Assembly (NCBI RefSeq): GCF_003259525.1
Contig: NZ_QLLO01000006.1
Location: 108,501 to 172,500 of the forward strand
Reading direction: 5' to 3'
Source: Olleya aquimaris
Lineage (GTDB): Bacteria > Bacteroidota > Bacteroidia > Flavobacteriales > Flavobacteriaceae
Length of the DNA stretch: 64,000 nt
A program made the translations under genes and the position numbers. Position 1 is the stretch's first letter. Each line of letters starts with the position of its first letter. The notes under the pieces are model-generated. The model had not been told where the DNA came from. It worked only from the letters and a program-made list of their open reading frames with translations, and made no database searches. Positions 17,302-25,498 of this stretch are shown piece by piece.

Positions 17302-18378
17302 CTATCCGTAATGCTCTCCAAATTGGTCTTTTACGTTTTGGAGCACTGTTTTAATATCTTGTTCTTTTGTCTTCGGAAAGATAAGCAAAACTTCGTCTTT
17401 ATCAACAATAATATAATCCTTCAATCCATCAACTACCACTAGCTTATCTGCTTTGGTACGAATCATATTTCCAGACGCATCTTCGGTTAAGGTTTTAGCA
17501 TTAACTACTGCGTTTTGGTCTTTGTCTTTATCTAATTTATCGTACAAACTTCCCCAAGTTCCTAAATCGTTCCAATCAAACGTAGCAGGAATCACATATA
17601 CATTTTTAGAGGATTCCATAATGGCGTAATCTACAGAGATGTTTTCCGCTTTAGCGTAATTATTACTAATAAATTCCTCTTCGGATTGGGTATTATAACT
17701 TGGTATTCCGGTTTTAAACAACTGGAATAACTCAGGTTGGTTATTTTCAAACGCTTTAATCACACTAGCCACACTCCACATAAAAATACCAGCATTCCAT
17801 AAAAAATTACCTTGAGACAAAAATTGTTTAGCAGTCTCGTAATCTGGCTTTTCTCTAAACTGAATCACTGGATGAATCCCATTGGTAGCCTCTCCACTTT
17901 CTATGTAACCATAACCAGTATTTGGAAAGGTTGGTGTAATACCTAGCGTCATTAACGCATCGTTTTGCTCACAAAACTGAAACGCTTGCTGCACGTTTTG
18001 GCTAAACGCGTTTTCGTCTTCTATCCAATGGTCACTTGGTGCCACAATCATGACAGCATCTGGATTTTCTTTCTGTATTTTTAAACTCGCGTACAAAATA
18101 CAAGGCGCTGTATTGCGCATAGCAGGTTCTAACACCACTTGACGTTGCGTGACTTCTGGGAGTTGCTGCAGGACCAAATCGTTATATTTTTCGTTGGTTA
18201 AAATGAAAATATTTTCTTTTGGAATCACCTGACTTAATCGGCTAAATGTTTTTTGGATTAGCGTATCACCAGTCCCAAGCATGTCATGAAACTGCTTTGG
18301 AAACTGTTCTGTACTAATTGGCCAAAATCGTGAGCCTACTCCACCTGCCATTAAAATGGCGTAATAATTTTTATTCAT
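17302..18378 (-). CDS. manC: Mannose-1-phosphate guanylyltransferase
   Basis: This 358-residue cytosolic enzyme makes GDP-mannose from mannose 1-phosphate and GTP. The nucleotide-binding start GGVGSRFWP (residues 13-21), APSDHWI, and FREKPDYETA with NFLWNAGIFMW are the family hallmarks. The C-terminal phosphomannose isomerase domain of bifunctional enzymes is absent. No glycan cluster surrounds it here, which is common in Flavobacteriia. Its upstream region holds two hairpin repeats. Confidence 0.93.
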   Translation of the reverse strand: MNKNYYAILMAGGVGSRFWPISTEQFPKQFHDMLGTGDTLIQKTFSRLSQVIPKENIFILTNEKYNDLVLQQLPEVTQRQVVLEPAMRNTAPCILYASLKIQKENPDAVMIVAPSDHWIEDENAFSQNVQQAFQFCEQNDALMTLGITPTFPNTGYGYIESGEATNGIHPVIQFREKPDYETAKQFLSQGNFLWNAGIFMWSVASVIKAFENNQPELFQLFKTGIPSYNTQSEEEFISNNYAKAENISVDYAIMESSKNVYVIPATFDWNDLGTWGSLYDKLDKDKDQNAVVNAKTLTEDASGNMIRTKADKLVVVDGLKDYIIVDKDEVLLIFPKTKEQDIKTVLQNVKDQFGEHYG

Positions 18379-18389
18379 ATGTTGTTGTC

Positions 18390-18416
18390 ATTGCAAGACC
18401 TTTAGGTCGAAGCAAT
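18390..18416. repeat. Structured intergenic repeat (nested hairpin)
   Basis: ATTGC pairs with GCAAT, and inside it GACCT pairs with AGGTC around TT. The layout resembles short palindromic repeats scattered in intergenic regions of many Bacteroidota. It is 12 nt upstream of manC. Confidence 0.55.
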
Positions 18417-18476
18417 CTTTTTTAATAACTTAACTTTTCACTCTTATCTAATAAACTTCTTTTTTCAATTTATGAG

Positions 18477-18496
18477 ATTCCCACATGCGTGGGAAT
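18477..18496. repeat. Perfect inverted repeat 3' of the SprT-like gene
   Basis: ATTCCCAC and GTGGGAAT flank the 4-nt loop ATGC. It starts 4 nt after the minus-strand SprT stop; there is no T tract, so it is more likely a dispersed palindromic repeat or mRNA 3'-end stabiliser than a strong terminator. Confidence 0.6.
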
Positions 18497-18500
18497 AGAA

Positions 18501-19100
18501 TTAATCTACAATTAATTCTACCTCAGCATTCGCATTAAACAGGTAGACTTTACCAGATTTAAGCTCGACACACTCGTGACGCGTACGTCGTTTAGCTCCT
18601 TTTTTAAACACGCGTCCATTATGTGTTTTAAAGGTTTGGTGCAAAGGTACTTCAAATATAAAGGTTTTATTATTTGGTGCGTCAAATTGCTTTAAGGCAT
18701 ACGCTAATTTTACATCTGTATCGCTAGACGCTTTTGGGTTTTTAAAATGTTTGGCTAACACTGGTAAAATGGTGTCCGGAAACACCTCTGGATTAATAAA
18801 GGGTAACATTAAATGTTGGAAGGTACGCTTCCACTCGGCGCCATGTGGTTTGATAAAACGACCATAGTTTTGAAACGCTTCCAGGTGAGCAATCTCATGG
18901 ATTAGCGTGATTAAAAAACGGTATTTATTTAGGCTACCATTAACTGTAATTTGATGTTTACCATTGGGTAATTTGCGGTAATCACCATGTCTGGTTTTAC
19001 GCTCTTTTTTTACTAACACACTTAGGTTATCACGCTCTAATAGCTGTAATACGCTAGTGACAGACGCTTCTGGAATGTAATAAGATATAGTGTGCTGCAT
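18501..19100 (-). CDS. SprT-like zinc metalloprotease-fold protein
   Basis: This 199-residue protein has the SprT-like domain: HEIAH at residues 68-72 supplies two zinc ligands and the catalytic Glu, and H86 in KPHGAEWK is the third. The C-terminal 60 residues are basic (FKKGAKRRTRHECVELKSGK) and end with a short beta-rich piece, as in SprT-like proteins. Proteolysis of DNA-crosslinked proteins is known for eukaryotic SPRTN, but the bacterial function is not established. Confidence 0.87.
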   Translation of the reverse strand: MQHTISYYIPEASVTSVLQLLERDNLSVLVKKERKTRHGDYRKLPNGKHQITVNGSLNKYRFLITLIHEIAHLEAFQNYGRFIKPHGAEWKRTFQHLMLPFINPEVFPDTILPVLAKHFKNPKASSDTDVKLAYALKQFDAPNNKTFIFEVPLHQTFKTHNGRVFKKGAKRRTRHECVELKSGKVYLFNANAEVELIVD

Positions 19101-19130
19101 GACTGCAAAAATAGAAGATTTTGCTGAGAA

Positions 19131-19152
19131 AAATACGTAGTTCTACGTATTT
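19131..19152. promoter_or_regulatory. 22-bp palindrome in a divergent intergenic region
   Basis: AAATACGTAG and CTACGTATTT are exact inverted copies separated by TT. It lies 30 nt upstream of the SprT-like start and 128 nt upstream of the accessory lipoprotein start. The symmetry and lack of a T tract suggest a dimeric regulator site rather than a terminator; the regulator is unknown. Confidence 0.45.
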
Positions 19153-19280
19153 CATAGTGTAGGAAAAGGTTGTAAATTGTCCCTGATTTATTTAATTATA
19201 TATAAAATATCCATGTAATTGATGATTAATCTTATGTCTAAACAGTTAACTTTTACTAACTTTAAAACGATTTTTTACTT

Positions 19281-20908
19281 ATGAGGAAACAAAAATTAAA
19301 AAACTTACTAAAATGCGGAATTCTACTCTTTGGGATTTCTTTAATTACATTTGCATGTCAAAAAGAAGACATCAATTACCAAACAATACAGCAAGCAAAA
19401 AGCTAAATTACACCTTAGAAAGCTTAAGATATAATGATTTAATAGAAGATTTTGAATTTAAGAATTCTCTTAAAATTATTGAAAACAGACTCTCTAAAAA
19501 TGAATCTAAGCACAATACAGATGCTAGAATAACTCAACAAATTAATAGCGATTTAATAATTATATCCGATTATGTAAATAGGTTAGAAACAAGTGATGGG
19601 ATCATTACTTGGACATTTGAAACGGAAAATCCATTGATAGAAAATTCAGATTTTGAAAATTTTGTTGTCAAAAAGGTTGATACTACATTCTCTTATTATC
19701 TAGTTACTTACCAATATGATTCTAGTTTACTAGAAAATGCCTATACATCCATAGAGTCCTACAGAGTAATGGAGGAATATTTATCATTAGATAGTTTAAA
19801 TTTCTCTCAAAGGATTGGAAACGATTTTGATTGGATATATCCAGATGATGGTGGAGGTACATATGAAGACTGTGTAGATATATACACAGAATTAGAACCT
19901 TGTAGTAGTGGTGGGTATCATACAAAAAAATATGCTTGTCAACATTATGGCGGACCTCATGGTGTTAGTGATACACCTCCTTGCGATAATGTCTGTTCTG
20001 GCACACAATTAGTTACTGTTATAGATTATTCTGGTTGTGAGCAAGGAACTTATAATCCTCCAAGTGGACCAACAAATGGCACTACGGACAATCAAACAGG
20101 TAATGATATTATTGCTCCAACAGGTGGTGGTTCTAACACTTCAAATGATACATCTAATAATTCAACATTGACTGCTCCAATATCCAACTCTGACGGAACT
20201 ACAATTGATCCGTCAACAATAGATGATAATCAAATAGACCCAAATATTACTAGCTTAGATAATCAAGTTAATAATACAAAAATTAAAAGCAAAATTGAAG
20301 CTCTTCAGGCTATTGTTAATAGTTCTTTATCTGAAGATGGCATGCAATTTGATTTAATTGCTAATAGCGACCCTATAGATTTCAATGAAGTGACACCAAT
20401 AGCAGAACAATCAGGTACTAATCATATAAAGTTTCCAGATGTAAGACCTAATACACTTGTTAATTTACATTTACATCCAAAATATGGATTAATAGAAGGT
20501 ATTGGTACACCACAAGAGTTATCTCCAATATTTTCAGATGGAGATGTATATTTTATGTTAGAGTTTTTTGAAGACACTAATAATAACGAAGACATCTCTA
20601 GTTTAATTGTTTCTGCAGAAGGTGTTTTTGCACTTAGAGTTACAGATGCTGCTAGAGCAACTTTTATGAAAAATAAATTAGATATAAAAAGATTTTGGAA
20701 AAGATTTCTTGATAACTACATAGAAGATGTTTTGACTTCAGAAGATGGACAACCACCATATACCAACCAACAGATAATAGACAACTTCATCATTTTTTTA
20801 AACACTTATCAAATAAACAATAGTGATGCTGGTCAAGGTTTTGGCTTATCACTTTATCAAGCTACATTAGACACAAACGGAAATATAACAGGTTGGATAA
20901 AACCATAA
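19281..20908 (+). CDS. Large lipoprotein with JAB-like C-terminal motif, apparent frameshift after the signal region
   Basis: From ATG 19281 a typical lipoprotein signal is read (MRKQKLKNLLKCGILLFGIS, then LITFACQKED) but the frame stops at 19404-19406. The long downstream frame, open from 19313 to 20908, has no plausible start and no signal peptide of its own. Reading shifts at the A5 run 19397-19401: one extra A would join the frames through AKKLNYTLES. The body has an N-terminal helical region, a Cys-rich middle, a Gly/Asn/Thr-rich linker and a C-terminal domain with NLHLHP and, 20 residues on, SPIFSDGD, resembling the HxHP...SxxD of JAB-type metallo-hydrolases. It may be a recent pseudogene, a phase-variable gene or a sequencing error. 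Two DUF6705-type genes follow. Confidence 0.6.
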
Positions 20909-20919
20909 AAAAAATAATC

Positions 20920-21486
20920 ATGAAAAACACAATATATATAATAACTTTATTAATTAGCGCATTTACTCTTGGACAAGAAGTTATAGTTCCTCTCGAACAA
21001 ATGCCAAGTTATTCAATAACTGAAAAAAACAGTGAAACATATTATTTTAAAGATGTTAATAATGTTTTAGATAAATTTGTTGGTACTTGGAAGTATGATA
21101 CCGCAAATGAATCTTTAGAAATTACATTTTACAAAGTATTACACGAAACATCAAGCAATAATTTTATTGACATGCTTGATTGTAATTTCATTTATATTAA
21201 GAATGGTGTGACTATTTTTGATACTAACACAATAACTGATCCCGAAGAAAAATACTTTATTACAGGAGCATATTTAAGAGGTTTAAATAAAATAGATTTA
21301 GATTACTCAGAACCAACGTCTCCAAGAGATTGGAGAGCGCGTTTAATACTAGATTATATCCCTGCTTCAAATGGTGAACCTGAAAAGTTAGATTGGTTTG
21401 TCAAAACTTTTGCTAAAAAAACTGTAAACGGTGTTAAGGTATATCCATTTGAAATACCTTACAATTTACAATTAATTAAACAGTAA
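20920..21486 (+). CDS. DUF6705-type secreted protein, copy 1
   Basis: This 188-residue protein starts at ATG 20920 with a clear Sec signal (MKNTIYIITLLISAFTLGQ); the in-frame TTG at 20893 is inside the previous gene. It shows the features I recognise from the DUF6705 family: YYFKDVNNVLDKFVGTWKYD, LEITFYKVLHE, LDYSEPTSP and a final NLQLIKQ. The fold is probably a single beta-sandwich or lipocalin-like domain (inference). Function is unknown. It begins 11 nt after the lipoprotein gene and is likely co-transcribed. Confidence 0.75.
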   Translation: MKNTIYIITLLISAFTLGQEVIVPLEQMPSYSITEKNSETYYFKDVNNVLDKFVGTWKYDTANESLEITFYKVLHETSSNNFIDMLDCNFIYIKNGVTIFDTNTITDPEEKYFITGAYLRGLNKIDLDYSEPTSPRDWRARLILDYIPASNGEPEKLDWFVKTFAKKTVNGVKVYPFEIPYNLQLIKQ

Positions 21487-21497
21487 ACGTTATGTAA

Positions 21498-21530
21498 ATA
21501 ATAGTCACAAGAGGTCCTCTTTACTATTAT
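21498..21530 (+). other. Imperfect hairpin between the two DUF6705-type genes
   Basis: ATAATAGT pairs with ACTATTAT and, inside, AAGAGG pairs with CCTCTT. No T run follows, so it is not a normal terminator; it could reduce read-through or protect the upstream mRNA end. Confidence 0.4.
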
Positions 21531-21561
21531 AGACAACCTCTTTAAACTTACATTATATTAT

Positions 21562-22167
21562 ATGAAAAACATAGTTTACATAATTACTTTACTATTTAGC
21601 ACATTTACATTTGCGCAAGAAACTATTAAAATATTAGGTGTAGATGGATTTCTATTAGCCACAGATACAGGAGATATTTATTATAAGGACGTAAATAATT
21701 ACTTCACAAATTTTTTAGGTGAATGGTTGTATGATGATGGTACAACTTATTATAAAGTAACCTTTATAAAAAAAGAACGTGTAAGAATGGGATCAACTAA
21801 CATATATCATGATGAATTAGTATGTGAGTACTTATTAAAAATTAATGGTGAGACTATATACGACACCTATACTAACAGTAATATTGATAGTAGCATAGCA
21901 AATTACATCGCAGGAACAGGAGTTTACGAGTCAGTTCCAAATAAAATTGAAATGTTTTATAGTGAACCACCATTAAATGGAGAGTGTCAACGCTATGCAA
22001 GCGGAGATTTATTATTAGAATACGTTCAGAATTCAAACAATGAACAATTAATTTGGACAAGAACTAATAACGAATTGTATGGAGATACTATAGAATGCTC
22101 GGATGGTACACAAATGGATACTTCTGAGTTTTTAATTCCTGCTAACATGACATTAATTAAACAATAA
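21562..22167 (+). CDS. DUF6705-type secreted protein, copy 2
   Basis: This 201-residue paralogue of the preceding gene begins with a Sec signal (MKNIVYIITLLFSTFTFAQ). It shares IYYKDVNNYFTNFLGEWLYD, a beta-rich core, YSEPPLNGECQRYASGDLLL and the family ending IPANMTLIKQ. It has more cysteines than copy 1. The pair looks like an old tandem duplication rather than a recent one, since the proteins are clearly diverged. Function is unknown. Confidence 0.8.
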   Translation: MKNIVYIITLLFSTFTFAQETIKILGVDGFLLATDTGDIYYKDVNNYFTNFLGEWLYDDGTTYYKVTFIKKERVRMGSTNIYHDELVCEYLLKINGETIYDTYTNSNIDSSIANYIAGTGVYESVPNKIEMFYSEPPLNGECQRYASGDLLLEYVQNSNNEQLIWTRTNNELYGDTIECSDGTQMDTSEFLIPANMTLIKQ

Positions 22168-22190
22168 AATTAAATAAAGACAGAAGTAAA

Positions 22191-22221
22191 ACACCAAATT
22201 AGATATTTGGTGTTTTTTTTT
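22191..22221 (+). terminator. Intrinsic terminator after the DUF6705-type genes
   Basis: ACACCAAAT (22191-22199) pairs with ATTTGGTGT (22205-22213) around a 5-nt loop, followed by eight T residues. Confidence 0.92.
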
Positions 22222-22323
22222 ATCAACTCTAGTATGGTAAATAGCTTAAAGATTAATATTAAATACTCTTATCAATTAACATTCCTTTAAACCAAAACGC
22301 TATTGTGTTTTGTATCTTTAGAT

Positions 22324-22869
22324 ATGAAACAGATCACACTTTTAGCACTACTTTTTATGGCAGCAACCACTGGATTAACTATAGATTTTGGACAAGATAA
22401 AGCTGGAGATACTTGGCGTATTGTTAATGATGGTGTCATGGGTGGATTGTCACAATCTTCCGCTACTTTAACAGAAGACACAGTACAATTTAAAGGCAAC
22501 GTGAGTCTAGAAAACAATGGTGGTTTTGCAAGTATGCGTACTTTAATTACAGAAGGTGCACTAAAAGACTGTAAGACCATGACGATACGTTTTAAAAGCA
22601 GTAGTACAGATAGGACGTTTGGATTGTCGCTTAAAAACAGTCAGCAGTATTACATCCCTTATTACAAGCATACCTTTACTCCTAAAACTACAGATTGGGA
22701 AGTGCTAACGGTTAATTTATCTAACTTTAAACATTACCGTATTAGTGAGGTGATTGGCAACGAGATGCCTAAAAAAGCGTTAGACGATGTGTTTAATATT
22801 GCACTGATTATTAGCGATAAAAAAGCGGGTGCTTTTGATATTGAGATTGATTATATAAAGTTTGAGTAA
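22324..22869 (+). CDS. CIA30 family secreted protein
   Basis: This 181-residue protein belongs to the CIA30 (NDUFAF1-like) family, a jelly-roll fold related to carbohydrate-binding modules. I start it at ATG 22324, which gives a signal peptide (MKQITLLALLFMAATTGLTI); the alternative upstream codon adds seven residues without a signal. Family features are WRIVNDGVMGGLSQS, LENNGGFASMR, TFGLSLK and a terminal FDIEIDYIKFE. In eukaryotes the family assists complex I assembly; the bacterial role is unknown. Confidence 0.85.
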   Translation: MKQITLLALLFMAATTGLTIDFGQDKAGDTWRIVNDGVMGGLSQSSATLTEDTVQFKGNVSLENNGGFASMRTLITEGALKDCKTMTIRFKSSSTDRTFGLSLKNSQQYYIPYYKHTFTPKTTDWEVLTVNLSNFKHYRISEVIGNEMPKKALDDVFNIALIISDKKAGAFDIEIDYIKFE

Positions 22870-23182
22870 GGGATTATTTATTTTACTTGAATAAGACACT
22901 TCGACAGAGTTTATACTGAGCGCAGTCGAAGTACTCAGTGTGACATAATAACTATAATTATGGCGTTAGGTTTTTTGATAACACTTCGGTGCTTCGACTA
23001 CGCTCAGCACAAGCTACTCAGTGTGACATGTGTTTTAAAACAGCTTCGCGTTTTATGCAAACTCTCCGATTTTTACTAAAGTAAAAACCACCTCTCTTTA
23101 ACTAAAGAGAGGAGTTATATAGATAGTGTATTTATACTGTTTTACAGTTGTTTTAATTTACAATTTCCTTAACTATAGCGCA
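22870..23182. repeat. Gene-free stretch filled with structured dispersed repeats
   Basis: No gene is seen here. Two related elements occur at about 22896-22946 and 22981-23029; both end in the identical 15-mer TACTCAGTGTGACAT, and both carry a CTTCGACT(G/A)CGCTCAG core, in opposite orientation. The first folds through ACTTCGAC (22898-22905) and GTCGAAGT (22925-22932). Two more hairpins follow: TTTTTAC/GTAAAAA (23070-23087) and CCTCTCTTTA/TAAAGAGAGG (23091-23112), the latter nearly loop-free. They look like non-autonomous palindromic repeats. Confidence 0.7.
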
Positions 23183-23219
23183 TAAAAAAAACCGCTTCCA
23201 ACCAACAAGAAAGCGGTTT
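23183..23219 (-). terminator. Intrinsic terminator of the fasciclin gene
   Basis: AAACCGCTT (23189-23197) pairs with AAGCGGTTT (23211-23219); on the minus strand a run of T follows. It lies 20 nt past the minus-strand stop. Confidence 0.85.
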
Positions 23220-23239
23220 CACACTAAAATTCCGAAAAA

Positions 23240-23842
23240 TTATTTCGGCATTACTACAGTATCAATCGCATGAATCACGCCATTTGAGGCTGCTACATCT
23301 GCAATAACTACTTTAGATTTGTTTCCTTTTTCATCGGTTAATATTACACTGTCACCATCTAATGATGCGACTAGTTTTCCTCCTTGTACAGTTGCTACTT
23401 CAAAAGCACCATTGTTAGATTTGATAGCCTCTACTACTGCTGCTGCTTCAAATTTTCCGGATACTACATGATAGGTTAGTACTGCTGTTAAGGTTGCTTT
23501 ATTTTCTGGTTTTAATAAAGTTGCTACTGTACCTTCTGGTAACTTAGCAAATGCATCGTTAGTTGGTGCAAATACAGTAAATGGTCCATCACCACTTAAT
23601 GTGTCTACTAATCCTGCTGCTTTTACTGCTGCTACTAATGTAGAAAAGTTATCGTTTCCTACTGCTACACCTACTATATTAGGAGTGTTTTGCATGTCAT
23701 TTTTAGTAGTATCAGTGTTAACTGCTACTTCTTTTGTAGCTTCATCCATAGCGGAGTTAGCGTCTTTTTGTGCGTCTTTACAAGAGGTTAATCCTAATAG
23801 TCCTACCATTGCAAGAGCCATAAATACATTTTTAGTTTTCAT
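23240..23842 (-). CDS. Fasciclin (FAS1) domain lipoprotein
   Basis: This 200-residue lipoprotein starts at ATG 23842 (signal MKTKNVFMALAMVGLLGLTSC; upstream TTG at 23866 rejected). After an Ala/Asp-rich linker it carries one FAS1 domain with the family H1 and H2 regions, including GPFTVFAPTNDAFAKLP, LTYHVVSGKF and the ending SNGVIHAIDTVVMPK. FAS1 domains mediate adhesion or protein contacts at the cell surface. It is monocistronic. Confidence 0.92.
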   Translation of the reverse strand: MKTKNVFMALAMVGLLGLTSCKDAQKDANSAMDEATKEVAVNTDTTKNDMQNTPNIVGVAVGNDNFSTLVAAVKAAGLVDTLSGDGPFTVFAPTNDAFAKLPEGTVATLLKPENKATLTAVLTYHVVSGKFEAAAVVEAIKSNNGAFEVATVQGGKLVASLDGDSVILTDEKGNKSKVVIADVAASNGVIHAIDTVVMPK

Positions 23843-23949
23843 AGTTTTATTTTTAAGTTTACCCAAAGATAGACAGAGGTTCTCCTAAAATTATCATAAT
23901 TTTGTTTAAAGTTTAGTTAAATTTATTAAACAAAATAAAAATAACATCA

Positions 23950-23982
23950 AAAAAAACCGACACATACATGATGCATCGGTTT
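23950..23982 (-). terminator. Putative terminator of the beta-barrel gene
   Basis: AAACCGA (23954-23960) pairs with TCGGTTT (23976-23982) around a 15-nt loop; the minus strand continues in T residues. Confidence 0.65.
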
Positions 23983-24009
23983 AATTGCAATATAATTAGT
24001 AACTAAAGT

Positions 24010-24603
24010 TTAAAAATCAAATCCTACAGAAAATTGCCATACTCTGTTGCTTGGCTTTCCTTCGTCATAGATATCTCCTAATCCTAGGTGGTAACGTGCG
24101 CCAAAGCTAACACCACCTTCTGTTTTAAAACCAGCTCCGAAATTAACTCCGTAATCAAAGTTATTTGGTGTAAACTCTTGAGAGGTGTCAAATAAGTTAA
24201 AGTTAGCATCGTAGGTTTCTTTATGAGATATAGCATATCCTATTTGTGGTCCAGCTTCTAAATAAAACGTGCTTACTGGATAGATTTTTAACGATAACGG
24301 TAAATTAATGTAGTTTAATTTTTGTGTAAAAGTCCCACTATCGTTTTTAATTTCATACCCTTGTTGCGAGTATAATAATTCTATTTGGATAGATGCAATG
24401 TCACTAAAGTAAGACTCGCCATACAGACCAATATGGAATCCGCTTCTTTGACCAGTTTCTCCTTCGCCATCATACTCTACAGCAGCAAGACTATAACCTC
24501 CTTTTAATCCTCCGTTAGATTTGTTTTTTGATACTTCATCCTGTGCTTGAGCTAAACATAAAGCGCCAAAAACCAGGGTAATTGATAACATTAAATTTTT
24601 CAT
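24010..24603 (-). CDS. PorT-like outer membrane beta-barrel protein
   Basis: This 197-residue protein has a Sec signal (MKNLMLSITLVFGALCLAQAQ) followed by amphipathic beta strands and ends in an aromatic residue (QFSVGFDF), typical of outer-membrane barrels. Segments such as GGLKGGYSLA, IELLYSQQGYEI, LNYINLPLSLKIYP and YLEAGPQIGYAIS match the porin-family OmpW/PorT-like group common in Bacteroidota. It is unlikely to be the T9SS PorT itself. No partner gene identifies its cargo. Confidence 0.82.
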   Translation of the reverse strand: MKNLMLSITLVFGALCLAQAQDEVSKNKSNGGLKGGYSLAAVEYDGEGETGQRSGFHIGLYGESYFSDIASIQIELLYSQQGYEIKNDSGTFTQKLNYINLPLSLKIYPVSTFYLEAGPQIGYAISHKETYDANFNLFDTSQEFTPNNFDYGVNFGAGFKTEGGVSFGARYHLGLGDIYDEGKPSNRVWQFSVGFDF

Positions 24604-24643
24604 AGTTAAATGTTTTTGTAAGTTAAAATTGATTTGTTGTTAT

Positions 24644-25414
24644 TTATTTTCCTCCGTTAGCTTGGAGGTCTGCGATGCACTGTGCATCTAATTGTGGTAT
24701 AGATCCACCAGAAATCATATTCATGACACCACTTCCACTTTCTGCTTGCCAATACATTAAACAAGTATCGACATTACAATGTTTTGGATGGTCTTGATCC
24801 TCGTGATTGGACTGTAATGGACTTCCAAGATTTGTTAAGCCTAGAATGTGTCCAAACTCATGATTGATTACTGTGGTTTCTAAAATTGGTGTGGTATTGG
24901 TAATGGTACCAGAGGTTAGGTCTTCTATTGTTTCTTGATAAATCACAAAAGACGTATTTCTGTACGCTGTACCAAGGGTAACACCATTGTTAGTATTATT
25001 TGCAGACTCACCATCTGCAAAAAATGCCCAAACTGCTATTTGATTGTTAGTATTAAATAGGGTTCTGTTTGCTTCTTCTATGTTTATAATATCTTGTGTT
25101 GAATACGTTGATTGTCCAGGTGATGGGATTGATCGTTTTTCTACAGTTATTCCGTTAGGTTTATGTACTCTGTCTTCTAAAAAGGACACAAAATTATTAA
25201 CTGCAGTTTGTGAAGGTTCAAAGCCTTCTACATAAACAACTTCTACTACCAAACTTTTAAATGTAGCATCAGACAACAAATCGTTAGCAGATACACCAAC
25301 ACTAAGTGCATTGGATTGTGTATTATTTGGATTGTTATTGTCTACAGAAGCATCCTCGTTAGAACACGACCAGATAGTCAACATTATAAAAGCTAAAAAA
25401 AATACTCTTTTCAT
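24644..25414 (-). CDS. Metzincin-like zinc metalloprotease lipoprotein
   Basis: This 256-residue lipoprotein starts at ATG 25414 (MKRVFFLAFIMLTIWSC, Cys17); a longer frame to 25489 lacks a signal start. HEFGHILGLTN at 185-195 supplies two zinc His and the catalytic Glu, but the usual third ligand position is Asn195. A His/Asp-rich insertion follows (about 199-211) and then H212-C213 with C218 and M220, the C-x4-C-x-M pattern known from archaemetzincins. It probably cleaves peptides outside the inner membrane. It is annotated in related genomes as membrane metalloprotease (recollection). Confidence 0.8.
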   Translation of the reverse strand: MKRVFFLAFIMLTIWSCSNEDASVDNNNPNNTQSNALSVGVSANDLLSDATFKSLVVEVVYVEGFEPSQTAVNNFVSFLEDRVHKPNGITVEKRSIPSPGQSTYSTQDIINIEEANRTLFNTNNQIAVWAFFADGESANNTNNGVTLGTAYRNTSFVIYQETIEDLTSGTITNTTPILETTVINHEFGHILGLTNLGSPLQSNHEDQDHPKHCNVDTCLMYWQAESGSGVMNMISGGSIPQLDAQCIADLQANGGK

Positions 25415-25430
25415 AATCACAAAATAAACA

Positions 25431-25470
25431 TTAAAAATACTGCCATCCAAATTAATGGACAGCAGTATTG
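25431..25470 (-). terminator. Terminator of the repeat lipoprotein gene
   Basis: ATACTGC (25437-25443) pairs with GCAGTAT (25462-25468) with an additional TCCA/TGGA inner stem; the minus strand continues in T residues. It lies between the lipoprotein stop and the downstream protease start. Confidence 0.75.
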
Positions 25471-25498
25471 CTAAATAACCACTATTCAACTAAACTCC

